From the NCBI GenBank assembly GCA_944384855.1, contig CALWUY010000009.1, positions 1 through 64,000 on the forward strand: a DNA stretch of 64,000 bases. Reading direction: 5' to 3'. Each line of letters opens with the position of its first letter. Positions within the stretch are counted from its first letter, which is position 1. Origin of the DNA: an uncultured Clostridia bacterium. Its GTDB lineage: Bacteria > Bacillota > Clostridia > Oscillospirales > Acutalibacteraceae. This document shows, piece by piece, positions 43,840-55,898 of this stretch. Both the position numbers and the translations under genes were made by a program. Under the pieces are notes generated by a model, which searched no databases, was not told the DNA's origin, and was given only the letters and a program-made list of their open reading frames with translations.

Positions 43840-44319
43840 CTATTTATGGTAAACAGAACCTTCATTAATTTTGAAGGCACGGTATATCTGCTCAAGCAGC
43901 ATAACTCTGAACAACTGATGCGGAAAGGTCATTTGAGATACCGACAGTCTCATATCTGCCGTCTTTTTGACCGTTTCGCACAGACCGTAAGAACTTCCGA
44001 TTATGAAAACAATATTTTTACCCATATCTGAACATGACTTTATTTTTTCCGCAAATTTCTCGCTCGAAAGTTCTTTGCCCTCCACACAAAGTGCAAAAAC
44101 TGCACCGGCGGCCGGAATTTTCCTGGATATTTCTTCCGCCTCGCGCAAAAGCGCCGACTCAATCTCTTTTTGCGAAGGCTTTTCGGGCAGCCTTACCGGT
44201 TCTATCTCCGCTATTTCCAAACTGCAGTACCTTGAAAGCCTTTTTTCATATTCATAAACCGCGTCTTTTAAATATTTTTCCTTCAGTTTTCCTAACGTTA
44301 TTATCAAAATTTTTATCAT
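43840..44319 (-). CDS. rlmH: 23S rRNA (pseudouridine1915-N3)-methyltransferase
   Basis: A SPOUT-class methyltransferase (159 residues) modifying helix 69 of 23S rRNA in the mature 70S ribosome. It shows the knot sequence FIIGSSYGL, then MTFPHQLFRVMLLEQIYRA and the invariant C-terminal YHK. Its start overlaps the walJ stop by 4 bp; the walJ-rlmH neighbourhood is common in Bacillota. Confidence 0.97.
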   Translation of the reverse strand: MIKILIITLGKLKEKYLKDAVYEYEKRLSRYCSLEIAEIEPVRLPEKPSQKEIESALLREAEEISRKIPAAGAVFALCVEGKELSSEKFAEKIKSCSDMGKNIVFIIGSSYGLCETVKKTADMRLSVSQMTFPHQLFRVMLLEQIYRAFKINEGSVYHK

Positions 44320-45104
44320 ATAACCGTAACTCCGTTGTGTTCGGGCAGCGCCGCGGTCAGAATATAATCTTTTCCGTTATGAGCGCCTATATCCATAAGG
44401 GAAGCTTCAGCAGCAGAACGGGCCAAAACCGGAGTATTGTTTTTCTGACTTAAGTGGCCTAAAATAAACCGCTGTGTTCCGCTGTTTAAAAACGCTTTGA
44501 GTTCCGACGCGCACGCGTTGTTTGATATATGCCCCTTATCTGACATTATCCTTACTTTAAGTATCGGAGGATACGGTCCGTTCTTAAGCATCTCCACATC
44601 ATGATTGGATTCAAATAGCAAAACATCGCTTGCATTGATCGCTTTCCTTACCTCGTCTGTCACTACACCTAAATCCGTACAGACTGTTACCTTCTTTCTG
44701 TCAGGCAATAAAAAACTGTATCCGCTTGAATCGGCACAGTCATGACACGTCCGAAAACGGGTTATTTCAATTCCGTCAACTTCCAGCGGTTTATCTCCTA
44801 TCTCAATAACCTGTGTATCGGCCGGTATCATATCAGACATTGCCAATGCGTTAAGTGTGCCTTTTGATGCAATCAAAAAGGCGCGGGTTTTGCTTAAAAA
44901 AGCTTTCAGTCCCTTGATATGATCTGAATGCTCGTGCGTTACGGCAACCGCCTTGATTTCATCGTAACTTCCTCCTGCCCGCTCCAACGCGTTGCATATA
45001 CCTTTGAATGATGCGCCGGCATCAACAAGAATACCTCCGTTATGTGTCCCTATATATGTACTGTTTCCTGTGGAACCGCTGTACAGCGGACAAATTCTTG
45101 ACAT
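44316..45104 (-). CDS. walJ: MBL-fold metallohydrolase, WalJ/YycJ family
   Basis: A 262-residue metallo-beta-lactamase-fold hydrolase with the metal motif THEHSDHIKGL, further ligands in TCHDCADSSGY and CTDLG, and ILGHLSQKNN. The YycJ/WalJ family has 5'-3' exonuclease activity and is tied to cell-wall and replication coordination. ATG 45104 has GGAG 11 bp upstream; a 20-codon extension toward the murA terminator is rejected. No walRK genes are in view. Confidence 0.9.
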   Translation of the reverse strand: MSRICPLYSGSTGNSTYIGTHNGGILVDAGASFKGICNALERAGGSYDEIKAVAVTHEHSDHIKGLKAFLSKTRAFLIASKGTLNALAMSDMIPADTQVIEIGDKPLEVDGIEITRFRTCHDCADSSGYSFLLPDRKKVTVCTDLGVVTDEVRKAINASDVLLFESNHDVEMLKNGPYPPILKVRIMSDKGHISNNACASELKAFLNSGTQRFILGHLSQKNNTPVLARSAAEASLMDIGAHNGKDYILTAALPEHNGVTVI

Positions 45105-45123
45105 ATAATATATATCTCCGTTT

Positions 45124-45156
45124 CCAAAAATAAACGGGAGAGCAACCGTTCCCCCG
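45124..45156 (-). terminator. Hairpin after murA
   Basis: An imperfect GC-rich stem (45135-45141 with 45150-45156) followed on the minus strand by TTTATTTTTGG. Read-through would feed walJ and rlmH. Confidence 0.65.
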
Positions 45157-45171
45157 CAAATCAATCGTTAT

Positions 45172-46467
45172 TTATGCCTGTTTTAAAATTACTCTGCCGT
45201 CTATTACCGGCACCCGCCTAATATCTGCCCCCAACGCAGAGAACTTTTCGACTATATTCTCATAACCGCGGTCAATATGGTCAATATCCTCAATTTCGGT
45301 AATCCCATTTGCCGTTAAGCCTGCGATTATCATTGCCGCTCCGGCTCTCAGGTCAACCGCTTTTACAGGAGCCGGGTTTAAATGGTCCACACCTGTAATT
45401 ACTGCCATTTTTCCGTCAACCTGTATATCGGCACCCATTAACGTCAGCTGATCCACATACCTGAAACGGCTGTCCCATACGCCTTCTGTAACTATGCTTG
45501 TCCCTTCCGCCACAGTCAGCACCGTTGCTATCTGCGGCTGCATATCCGTAGGAAAACCCGGATGCGGTAAAGTTTTTATATTGCATTTTTTCGGACGCCT
45601 GTTCATACAAACCCTTACAGTTTCATCGTATTCTGTAATTTCAGCGCCCATTTCCCGCATTTTTGCAATTATGGATTCCAAATGCTTCGGAGTAACATTG
45701 TTCAGCATAATATCTCCGCCGGTGGCTACTGCCGCCGCCATATAGGTACCCGCTTCAATTTGGTCCGGAATGATACTGTAAGACGTACCTTTGAGAGTGT
45801 CAACCCCTCTTATTTTTATAACGCTTGTTCCGGCTCCCATTATATCCGCGCCCATCGAATTAAGAAAGTTCGCGAGATCAACTATATGCGGCTCCCGTGC
45901 CGCGTTTTCAATCACAGTCAATCCTTTGGCTTTAACCGCAGCAAGTATTATATTGATGGTTGCTCCGACAGATACCACGTCAAGATATATCGAAGCTCCC
46001 CTTAATCCGTGAGCACGTCCCTCTACCATTCCGTTCTCAATGCTCATCTCGGCACCCAAAGCTTCAAAACCTTTTATGTGCTGATCTATTGGCCTTACGC
46101 CGAAATTGCAGCCCCCCGGAGGCGCTACTCTTGCCCTGTTCATTCTTCCCAGCAGCGCGCCTAAAAAATAACTTGAAGCACGCATACAGTTAGCCATTTC
46201 CTTTGATACGACAAAAGAATTTATATGTGCCGGATTTATCTCTACTGTAGATTTATTTATAACACGAATTTCAGCGCCCAGAGTTTTTATAACATTTAAT
46301 ATAGCGGCAACATCTGAAATTTCCGGTAAATTTTCTATAATACAAGGACCGTCGGCAAGCATTACGGCAGGAAGTATGGCAACAGCGGCATTTTTGGCTC
46401 CGCTTATGCGCACTTCCCCTTTAAGCGCTTTTCCGCCGCCAATTACAAACTTTTCCAAATAAGGCAA
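45172..46467 (-). CDS. murA: UDP-N-acetylglucosamine 1-carboxyvinyltransferase
   Basis: First committed step of peptidoglycan synthesis, adding enolpyruvate from PEP to UDP-GlcNAc. GEVRISGAKNAAVAILPA opens the fold; the catalytic Cys120 is in APPGGCNFGVRPID, so it is the fosfomycin-sensitive Cys form. The C-terminal region has DLRAGAAMIIAGL. The length is 431. A perfect-consensus promoter about 130 bp upstream implies a long leader that contains a hairpin. Confidence 0.96.
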   Translation of the reverse strand: MPYLEKFVIGGGKALKGEVRISGAKNAAVAILPAVMLADGPCIIENLPEISDVAAILNVIKTLGAEIRVINKSTVEINPAHINSFVVSKEMANCMRASSYFLGALLGRMNRARVAPPGGCNFGVRPIDQHIKGFEALGAEMSIENGMVEGRAHGLRGASIYLDVVSVGATINIILAAVKAKGLTVIENAAREPHIVDLANFLNSMGADIMGAGTSVIKIRGVDTLKGTSYSIIPDQIEAGTYMAAAVATGGDIMLNNVTPKHLESIIAKMREMGAEITEYDETVRVCMNRRPKKCNIKTLPHPGFPTDMQPQIATVLTVAEGTSIVTEGVWDSRFRYVDQLTLMGADIQVDGKMAVITGVDHLNPAPVKAVDLRAGAAMIIAGLTANGITEIEDIDHIDRGYENIVEKFSALGADIRRVPVIDGRVILKQA

Positions 46468-46549
46468 CTCCCGTCAATAATTAATAATACAGACTTATAC
46501 TACCTTTATATAAAACATTCTTTAAATCTTAAATATCTTTACAAAAATA

Positions 46550-46570
46550 TTATGTCCATTAAGGACATAA
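46550..46570 (-). terminator. Hairpin in the murA leader, possible attenuator
   Basis: A perfect 8-bp inverted repeat TTATGTCC-ATTAA-GGACATAA, followed on the minus strand by TATTTTTG. It sits between the murA promoter and the ATG. The stem is weak in GC, so termination would be partial. Confidence 0.35.
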
Positions 46571-46598
46571 TAAAATCACTCACATACAATTTTAATAT

Positions 46599-46627
46599 AT
46601 TATAAACCTTGGAAAGCTTTTTGTCAA
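46599..46627 (-). promoter_or_regulatory. murA promoter
   Basis: TTGACA (46622-46627), 17-bp spacer, TATAAT (46599-46604), a perfect consensus on the minus strand. Confidence 0.75.
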
Positions 46628-46718
46628 TTTTTATTTGATTATATAATTTATATTGATGTTTTTTTGAATAATTATATTTTTTTTGAACAGAATATTAACG
46701 AACAAAGGAGTTGAAAAT

Positions 46719-46922
46719 ATGTTTGATAAAATTTGCTTAATTCTTATAATCATTGGCGCGTTAAACTGGGGACTTGTCGGTCTTTTCGAATTTGACCTCG
46801 TTGCCTGGGCATTCGGAGGAGCCACCGCAATTATAAGCCGCATTATTTATACGGTTATAGCTTTAGCGGGAATTTGGTGCATTTCCCTGCTCTTCAGAGA
46901 CAGAGCCGTTACACGCGATTGA
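46719..46922 (+). CDS. DUF378 family small membrane protein
   Basis: A 67-residue protein with two membrane segments and the DUF378 signature LNWGLVGLF ... IIYTVIALAGIW (YuzA-like). AAAGGAG lies upstream of ATG 46719; the open frame continues 12 codons further 5' but lacks a ribosome site. It is monocistronic on the plus strand with a terminator shared with metK. Function unknown. Confidence 0.85.
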   Translation: MFDKICLILIIIGALNWGLVGLFEFDLVAWAFGGATAIISRIIYTVIALAGIWCISLLFRDRAVTRD

Positions 46923-46935
46923 TTTTCAGGCTCAA

Positions 46936-46972
46936 AAAACGGAATGCGGGAATTAAAACTGCATTCCGTTTT
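46936..46972. terminator. Bidirectional terminator between the DUF378 gene and metK
   Basis: A 12-bp stem AAAACGGAATGC / GCATTCCGTTTT, with A-rich and T-rich flanks, between convergent genes. Confidence 0.85.
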
Positions 46973-46980
46973 TTTATTGC

Positions 46981-48162
46981 TTATAACAGCGCTTTTTTCA
47001 AAGCTTCAATTTTATCGGTGCGCTCCCACGGAAGCTCGATATCGGTTCTTCCCATGTGACCATACGCCGAAGTCTGCTTATATATGGGTCTGCGCAGATT
47101 GAGGGTGTCAATTATAGCAGCAGGACGCAGATCAAACACCTTTGTAACCGCCTCTGAAAGTTTTTCGTCAGAAACGGTCCCCGTACCGAAGGTATTTACG
47201 GATACCGACACGGGATTCGCCACACCGATAGCATAAGCTAACTGTATCTCACATTTTTGCGCCAGTTCTGCCGCAACTATATTTTTGGCTATATAGCGGC
47301 TGGCATAAGCTGCACTGCGGTCTACTTTCGTCGGGTCCTTGCCCGAAAAAGCTCCGCCGCCGTGGCGGGCATATCCCCCGTATGTGTCAACAATTATTTT
47401 TCTTCCGGTAAGTCCCGTATCTCCCTGCGGTCCGCCTATAACAAATCTTCCGGTCGGATTTATGTAAACCTTCGTGTTTTCATCAAACAGTCCTGCCGGT
47501 ATCTCAGGCTTGATTACCTTGTCCAATATATCCGCTCTGAGTGTTTCAAGCGAAACATCCGGACTGTGCTGCGATGACACTACAACACTGTCAATTCTTA
47601 CCGGCTTCCCGTCTTCGTATTCTACAGTTACCTGTGTTTTTCCGTCAGGTCGCAGATATTTAATCTCTCCCGATTTCCTTACCTGTGCCAGACGTTTTGC
47701 CATTTTGTGCGCAATTGATATCGCCAGAGGCATAAGCTCTTCCGTTTCATCACAGGCGTATCCGAACATCATACCCTGATCTCCCGCACCGTGAAGATTA
47801 TATGCGTCTTCTTCGCCCTCTTTATATTCCATCGAATTATCTACTCCCAATGCGATGTCCGGCGATTGCTTGTCTATAGCCGTAATAACCGCGCATGTAT
47901 TGCCGTTGAAACCGGCATCCTCGCTGTCATATCCGATTTCGCATACGGTATCCCTCACTATCTGAGGTATGTCTATCTGAGCAGTTGTGGTAATTTCTCC
48001 CATAACAGTAACCACTCCTGTTGTGCAGAATGTTTCGCAGGCAACACGGGCGTCCGGATCTTTTGTGATTATCGCATCCAATATCGCGTCTGAAACACGG
48101 TCGCAAACTTTATCGGGATGACCCTCGGTAACTGATTCTGATGTAAAAAGCAATTTTGCCAT
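46981..48162 (-). CDS. metK: S-adenosylmethionine synthetase
   Basis: Makes SAM from methionine and ATP. It has [22 protein letters not shown], the [12 protein letters not shown] hexapeptide region and [19 protein letters not shown], all diagnostic. The length of 393 is standard. It is controlled by a SAM-I riboswitch in its leader, so high SAM should shut it off. It is a single-gene transcription unit. Confidence 0.98.
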   Translation of the reverse strand: MAKLLFTSESVTEGHPDKVCDRVSDAILDAIITKDPDARVACETFCTTGVVTVMGEITTTAQIDIPQIVRDTVCEIGYDSEDAGFNGNTCAVITAIDKQSPDIALGVDNSMEYKEGEEDAYNLHGAGDQGMMFGYACDETEELMPLAISIAHKMAKRLAQVRKSGEIKYLRPDGKTQVTVEYEDGKPVRIDSVVVSSQHSPDVSLETLRADILDKVIKPEIPAGLFDENTKVYINPTGRFVIGGPQGDTGLTGRKIIVDTYGGYARHGGGAFSGKDPTKVDRSAAYASRYIAKNIVAAELAQKCEIQLAYAIGVANPVSVSVNTFGTGTVSDEKLSEAVTKVFDLRPAAIIDTLNLRRPIYKQTSAYGHMGRTDIELPWERTDKIEALKKALL

Positions 48163-48191
48163 TTAACTTCCTCCATATTTAATAAAAATAA

Positions 48192-48318
48192 AAAAACCGC
48201 TCACAAAAGAAGCGGTTTTTCACACCTCATCTTTCGGATAATCCGCCGGATTTAGCACCTTGAAAAAACAGGTTGCCGGGTTTCACTGGGCCGGGCCCCT
48301 CCACCTCTCTTGATAAGG
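48192..48318 (-). promoter_or_regulatory. SAM-I riboswitch (S box) with terminator
   Basis: The minus-strand leader of metK has the S-box core in order: CTTATCAAGAGAGGTGGAGG, then GGCCC, GAAACCCGGCAACC, and finally GAAAGATGAGG (aptamer about 48226-48318). An intrinsic terminator follows, stem AAAAACCGCT / AGCGGTTTTT (48192-48220) with a T-rich tail. SAM binding should favour the terminator and reduce metK expression. Confidence 0.96.
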
Positions 48319-48340
48319 AAATATTTAATTTATCATACAT

Positions 48341-48368
48341 ATTGTATCACATATTAATTATTTGTCAA
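48341..48368 (-). promoter_or_regulatory. metK promoter
   Basis: TTGACA (48363-48368), 16-bp spacer, TACAAT (48341-48346), about 23 bp before the S-box. Confidence 0.7.
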
Positions 48369-48391
48369 GATGCAATATATGCTAATTTCTG

Positions 48392-49054
48392 TTAAATCAT
48401 ACTGAAGCTGCCCTTAAAAACGTAAAGTATTAAAACTATGGCAATCAAGAGAATTATAATTGAAAGCACCGATAATATAATAAACTTTTTAACATCGGTA
48501 TGTACTGCTGCCATATGCATCAGTCCGGCTCTCCTGAATACGGCGGTTATAGGTTTATATATTATCAGTGTGATTGCCATATTTACAGTCCCCTTGATGA
48601 TGTTAAACGGCAGAAGAAGGGTTGGTATCATGCCCACGACTTCACTCCGTGAAACACCCATGTAATAAGGCGTAATTATATAATTAGCTACAAGCATAAC
48701 CGCTGTCATGGCAATAACGGCTATAATTGAGCCTAAAACCGCCCCTGACAGCGTTCTTTTGTATTTGTAAAATAACCCGCATACCCCGGCAAACACCGCA
48801 CTGGAAACCGCATTCATTATAAATCCGTAAATTCCCGTATCGCTCACCGACAAAAATTCCAAAAAGGCTACTAAAACCGATGACGCCACACTGTACAAAG
48901 GTCCGTACAAAAATCCGATTATAGCTAAAAAAGCGTCCTTAAAATCAAATGTCAAAAAGCTTACATTGAATTTAAACAAAAACATACATAAATACGCTAC
49001 CGCTGTAAGCATTGCCACAACCGATATTTTTTTAAGATTATTTTTTTGATTCAT
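48392..49054 (-). CDS. ribU: Riboflavin ECF transporter S component
   Basis: The substrate-binding membrane subunit that works with the shared EcfA/EcfT energy-coupling module to import riboflavin. The 220-residue protein has about six helices, the S-component surface motif in SVVAMLTAVAYL, and FDFKDAFLAIIGFLYGP as in RibU. The FMN riboswitch in its leader independently supports riboflavin as substrate. AGGAGG sits before ATG 49054; a 23-codon extension that runs over the terminator is rejected. The ecfA/ecfT genes are not in this window. Confidence 0.92.
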   Translation of the reverse strand: MNQKNNLKKISVVAMLTAVAYLCMFLFKFNVSFLTFDFKDAFLAIIGFLYGPLYSVASSVLVAFLEFLSVSDTGIYGFIMNAVSSAVFAGVCGLFYKYKRTLSGAVLGSIIAVIAMTAVMLVANYIITPYYMGVSRSEVVGMIPTLLLPFNIIKGTVNMAITLIIYKPITAVFRRAGLMHMAAVHTDVKKFIILSVLSIIILLIAIVLILYVFKGSFSMI

Positions 49055-49085
49055 TTTTTCCTCCTGAAAATTCGGGCAAAATAAA

Positions 49086-49246
49086 AAGCCCCTTTGTATT
49101 AATACATCAGGGCTTATATGCATAATATATCTGTTCTTCTTCCATCCGGACTATAACCGTCGGCTTTGGAATTTCACCAAATCAACCGTTATAAAACGGC
49201 TCGCGGGCTGTACCGCCGGTGAGGAATTGCACCTCGCCCTGAAGAT
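49086..49246 (-). promoter_or_regulatory. FMN riboswitch (RFN element) with terminator
   Basis: On the minus strand the aptamer (about 49135-49246) runs ATCTTCAGGGCGAGGTGCAA, CCGGCGGTA, AGCCCGCGAGCC, a variable stem, GATTTGGTGAAATTCC, and AGTCCGGATGGAAGAAG. A terminator hairpin follows, AAGCCC / GGGCTT with internal TGTATTAATACA (49086-49115) and a T-rich tail. FMN should turn ribU off. Confidence 0.96.
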
Positions 49247-49255
49247 TACTGTATA

Positions 49256-49284
49256 ATTATAAATCTGTTTCTCAAAATAGTCAA
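49256..49284 (-). promoter_or_regulatory. ribU promoter
   Basis: TTGACT (49279-49284), 17-bp spacer, TATAAT (49256-49261), directly before the FMN aptamer. Confidence 0.75.
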
Positions 49285-49300
49285 TAGCAAATTCAAATAT

Positions 49301-52004
<2,704 letters not shown>

Positions 52005-52121
52005 TAACACCATCCCTTTTATCCGACTACTATATTTTACGGAAAAAGCGAAAAAGTGTTAAATTCAATATAATTTTATAATAAAATCCTTATAAAATCA
52101 AGAATATTATCCTATTAAAAA

Positions 52122-52148
52122 AGCGGCTAAATTAAAAATTTAACCGCT
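52122..52148 (-). terminator. htrA operon terminator
   Basis: Stem AGCGG(c)TAAATT / AATTTA(a)CCGCT followed by T5 on the minus strand, 10 bp after the protease stop. Confidence 0.75.
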
Positions 52149-52158
52149 CAAAATAATA

Positions 52159-53616
52159 TTATTCTCCAAATGGGAAACTGAAAATACCTTCGTTTCCAGA
52201 TGACTCATCTTCCTGTTTGTCAGGCAAAGGCTCCAGTATATCGGGCTCCTGTTCGTTTGACTGAGACTCAATGTAGCTTGACTCGCTTACATTTGCTTTA
52301 AGTTCAACATCAAATGTCTTAGTCGCCCTGTCGCTTGTAACCAGCGTTATTGAAACTGTATCTCCGGCAGATTTCTGTTCTATTATATCAAGAACAATTT
52401 CATCGTCTGTTATCTCAATACCGTTGATTCTGGTTATTATATCTCCTTTCTGTGCCTTGCCGTACAAACCGCTTTCCTCATCTACCTCACTGATTAACAG
52501 TCCTACAAACTCATATCCCTCTATTTCAGCTGTAATAGAATCCAATGCGGTATAAGTGATACCGAGCTTTGCGCGGCTTACAACTTTCTTATTTCTGATG
52601 AGTTCTTCTGCTATACGTTTCATTGTAGTTGTAGGTATCGCATAACCTACAGCCTCATATTCTACACTCGCAAGTTTTGACGATGTAACCCCGATTACCT
52701 GACCGTACATATTTACAAGCGCTCCTCCGGAACTTCCCGGATTAATCGTGCTGTCTGTTTGTATCAGTCTCGAAGAATACGATGACGTCGTCTGTACTCT
52801 TCTGCTTACTGCTGATATTATACCGCAGGTTATGCTCGATGCGTCGGTGGCATCGTACGGACGTCCTATAGCCACGACATGCTCACCGTAAAATATTTCG
52901 TCCGAATTGCCGAAGGTCGCCGGAGTCAAATCAGCTCCTTCTATTTTTAAAACTGCCAAATCACTTATCTTATCCCCGGCCACATACTCTGCTGTATATT
53001 CCTTGCCGTCATAAGTATATATCTTAAACTTCGGTGACGGTACTTCGGCGTATATATGATCGTTGGTTATTATATATCCGTCTTCCGAGTAAACTATTCC
53101 GCTTGCCTGCGAACCGGTTCCGGAAGAATTATATACCACTATGCCTACTATAGACTTGTTAACCTGTTCGTAGACCTGTGCTTCCGTCATCTGATCGGTA
53201 TCCTTGGGCCTTGACTCCAGATCCACTTCTGCTGCAGCAGATAAACTTGTATCTATACTGTTTCTTCCCAAAAAATATCCGACAATGCTCACTGAGGTCA
53301 GTACAATTACTGCCGCCATTATAAGTGAAAATACTTTTAAGCCTTTGCTCATAGGTTTATAATCTTTTATCGGCTCAGCAGCAGTATATTTTACGGGATT
53401 ATAAACCGGCCGGTTTATGCCGATGTCATTATCATCGTCATTGCTCTGTGCGGGATTTTCTTCAGCCGTTTCTCCCGTAAATGATTCCCTTTCAGTTTTT
53501 TCGGTATCAGATGTTTGACTTTCAATATCGCACGATACCTTAAATCCCTCATTGGCATTAGCATCGTTTGCCTCAACATCCTGTTTCGGCTCATTGCTGT
53601 TCATAAATTCATCCAT
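52159..53616 (-). CDS. HtrA/DegP-like membrane-anchored serine protease
   Basis: 485 residues: an acidic, low-complexity cytoplasmic N-terminus (about 85 residues), one membrane helix (about 94-116), a trypsin-like domain with His187 (TNDHIY), Asp219 (SDLAVLKI) and Ser296 (NPGSSGGALVN), then one PDZ domain (about 350-440) and an acidic tail. It degrades or refolds damaged exported proteins outside the cell. AGGAG lies upstream of ATG 53616, which overlaps the kinase stop by 8 bp, so it is cotranscribed with its likely regulator, like the CssRS-HtrA link in Bacillus. Confidence 0.92.
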   Translation of the reverse strand: MDEFMNSNEPKQDVEANDANANEGFKVSCDIESQTSDTEKTERESFTGETAEENPAQSNDDDNDIGINRPVYNPVKYTAAEPIKDYKPMSKGLKVFSLIMAAVIVLTSVSIVGYFLGRNSIDTSLSAAAEVDLESRPKDTDQMTEAQVYEQVNKSIVGIVVYNSSGTGSQASGIVYSEDGYIITNDHIYAEVPSPKFKIYTYDGKEYTAEYVAGDKISDLAVLKIEGADLTPATFGNSDEIFYGEHVVAIGRPYDATDASSITCGIISAVSRRVQTTSSYSSRLIQTDSTINPGSSGGALVNMYGQVIGVTSSKLASVEYEAVGYAIPTTTMKRIAEELIRNKKVVSRAKLGITYTALDSITAEIEGYEFVGLLISEVDEESGLYGKAQKGDIITRINGIEITDDEIVLDIIEQKSAGDTVSITLVTSDRATKTFDVELKANVSESSYIESQSNEQEPDILEPLPDKQEDESSGNEGIFSFPFGE

Positions 53617-55057
53617 TTTTCTTTCTCCTGTCATTCTCAATTGGCAGCGTCACTTTAAAGGTCGTAAATTCGTTCTCGCTGCTTGAAACCGATATGGTTC
53701 CTTTATGTGAAGTTACTATTGTTTTAGCTATATACAAACCCAGTCCCGTGCTGTTCTTCGCGGCAGACCTCGATTTGTCAACCTTGTAAAATCTCTCGAA
53801 TATAAACGGTAAATCCTTTTCCGGGATACCGTGTCCCGAATTGGTAATTGTTAACGCGGCTTTCATATTTTCATTCTTAAGCGTGAATTTTATATAACCG
53901 CCGTCATCAGTAAACTTTATAGCATTGTCGACAAGATTATATATAACCTGATGAATAAGGTCTTTGTCTGCATTTACCGACAAGCTTTCCAATTCATCAA
54001 GCCCGATTATCTGCAAATTTTTGCTGTCAATTCTGCGTTCCTGCCCTATAACAATTGAAAATAATAACTCTCTTAAATCAAAAAGTTCGGGTTTTAATGA
54101 AAATTCTCCCGATTCAAGTCTTGACATACTCAGCATTGACTGTACCAACCTTGAAAGCCGTTTTACCTCATCCGAAACAATTTCAAGATAATATTTCTGC
54201 CTGTCAGGCTCTATTGTTCCGTCAAGAATTCCGTCTATAAATCCTCCTATGGTCGTCATTGGAGTTTTAAGCTCATGTGACACATTGGCGACAAAGCTCT
54301 TTCGCATTCCCTCAAGCTGGGACAGTGAATTCGTCATCATATTAAATGACGCAGCCAATTCCCCTATTTCATCATCTGTAGTAACGGGTATCCGCTTTGA
54401 AAAATCACCTTTCGCCATCGCTCTTGACGCTTCCGACATTTGCTTTAACGGCTTTGTAAGCCTGTACGTCATCAAATAAATACAGAAAAACATTATAATT
54501 ATCGGAACAATTGCCGAAATTATATAAAGACGGGTTATGGTAGAAAGCAACTTGCTGACCGTTGACACCGAGGCTGCCGCGAAAACAGTAGCATACCTTT
54601 CGCCGTCTTCTCCCCGTATTGATTCCGCGGTGACATAATGAGGTCTCTCATATATATTAATTGTACTTACAAAAAATTCGTTTGTATTTTCTGCCCTGCT
54701 CAATATATTTTCCGGTATTATGGATACCGTATGCATGCATGCTCCCTTTTCCTGCCATTCCTCACATCCGCAAATAATTACCTTCCCGCCGTTATCGGTA
54801 ATAAATATGTCTGAATCGGATACCTCGGATACTGTTCTCAGCATACCGTAAAACATATTGCTGTCTATTTTACCGTTTTCTGAAAAGGTATTTACAAATT
54901 CAGTAACCTCGCTGCACGCCTTGTCAAGCGTCCCATATTTTGTCTTGGCTATATATCTGTCAAGCGCAAACGAAAGTATCAGCATCATAAATCCTAAACT
55001 GAAAATTATTATAAGCAGAGTAGTGAAAAAATATTTTTTAAAAAGCTTCAGTCGCAT
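53609..55057 (-). CDS. Sensor histidine kinase
   Basis: A 482-residue kinase: membrane helices at about 11-33 and 176-198 enclose a 140-residue outer sensor domain, then HAMP (to about 250), HisKA with phospho-acceptor His261 in VSHELKTPMTT, and a HATPase with NLVDNAIKF and GLGLYIAKTI. The sensor contains three close cysteines (CGC at 96-98 and Cys107), which could form a disulfide or bind metal. It lies 9 bp after its response regulator and overlaps the htrA gene, so envelope stress is a reasonable signal. Confidence 0.93.
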   Translation of the reverse strand: MRLKLFKKYFFTTLLIIIFSLGFMMLILSFALDRYIAKTKYGTLDKACSEVTEFVNTFSENGKIDSNMFYGMLRTVSEVSDSDIFITDNGGKVIICGCEEWQEKGACMHTVSIIPENILSRAENTNEFFVSTINIYERPHYVTAESIRGEDGERYATVFAAASVSTVSKLLSTITRLYIISAIVPIIIMFFCIYLMTYRLTKPLKQMSEASRAMAKGDFSKRIPVTTDDEIGELAASFNMMTNSLSQLEGMRKSFVANVSHELKTPMTTIGGFIDGILDGTIEPDRQKYYLEIVSDEVKRLSRLVQSMLSMSRLESGEFSLKPELFDLRELLFSIVIGQERRIDSKNLQIIGLDELESLSVNADKDLIHQVIYNLVDNAIKFTDDGGYIKFTLKNENMKAALTITNSGHGIPEKDLPFIFERFYKVDKSRSAAKNSTGLGLYIAKTIVTSHKGTISVSSSENEFTTFKVTLPIENDRRKKNG

Positions 55058-55066
55058 TTTAAAACC

Positions 55067-55759
55067 TCAGTTTTTAGATGTCTCAAATTTATATCCTACT
55101 CCCCATACCGTTTTCAGTGACCATTCGTCCGATACGTTTTCGAGTTTTTCCCTCAGCCTTTTTACATGTACGTCAACTGTTCTTGAGTCTCCGTAATAAT
55201 CAAATCCCCACACTTCGTCAAGCAATTGATCCCGCGTGTATACACGGTTGGGATTGCTTGCTAGATGGTATATCAACTCAAGTTCTTTCGGGGGAGTATC
55301 TATCCTGTTGCCGTTTACAATAAGCTCATAATTCGTAAGATTGATTATAAGCTTATCATATCTTACCTCTTCTACGTTGTTCTTCTTGTCTTTCTCACTG
55401 CTTCGCCTAAGCACAGCTTTTATTCTCGCTATAACCTCTTTTGTGTCAAAAGGTTTGCTGACATAATCGTCCGCACCAAGCTCAAGACCGAGAATCTTAT
55501 CAAATGTTTCACCTTTCGCAGTAAGCATAATAATGGGAACCTCGCTGGTTTTGCGGATCTCTCTGCAAACCTGCCATCCGTCAAGCCCAGGAAGCATTAT
55601 ATCCAATAAAATCAAATCCGGAGAAAATTTTTCCGCATATTTTACAGCGGTTTCACCGTCGTTTGCAACTGTAGTTTCAAAACCGTCCTTTTCCAGATAT
55701 AACCTTAAAAGTTCGCAAATATTTACATCATCGTCAACAATTAAAATTTTATACTGCAT
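55067..55759 (-). CDS. OmpR/PhoB family response regulator
   Basis: 230 residues: a receiver domain with the acidic pair DD (9-10), phospho-acceptor Asp53 in LLDIMLPGLDG, Thr and Lys switch residues (MLTAK and SKPF), then a winged-helix DNA-binding domain (TPPKELELIYHLASNPNRVYTRDQLL, RTVDVHVKRLREKL). It is first in the regulator-kinase-protease operon and probably activates it. Confidence 0.95.
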   Translation of the reverse strand: MQYKILIVDDDVNICELLRLYLEKDGFETTVANDGETAVKYAEKFSPDLILLDIMLPGLDGWQVCREIRKTSEVPIIMLTAKGETFDKILGLELGADDYVSKPFDTKEVIARIKAVLRRSSEKDKKNNVEEVRYDKLIINLTNYELIVNGNRIDTPPKELELIYHLASNPNRVYTRDQLLDEVWGFDYYGDSRTVDVHVKRLREKLENVSDEWSLKTVWGVGYKFETSKN

Positions 55760-55866
55760 TTTTATTCTCCGTTCTCCCGTATTTTTCCGCTGTTTATGCA
55801 GCTATGATACAATAATTTTATTACAAAAATATGAATAATTATTATATTATTTTAATACTATGAAAA

Positions 55867-55887
55867 AGACCGCCGTATAGGCGGTCT
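55867..55887 (-). terminator. Terminator of the zinc-ribbon gene
   Basis: The 8-bp GC-rich stem AGACCGCC / GGCGGTCT with a 5-nt loop is followed by T5 on the minus strand, 12 bp after the stop. Confidence 0.85.
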
Positions 55888-55898
55888 GATTTGAAAAC

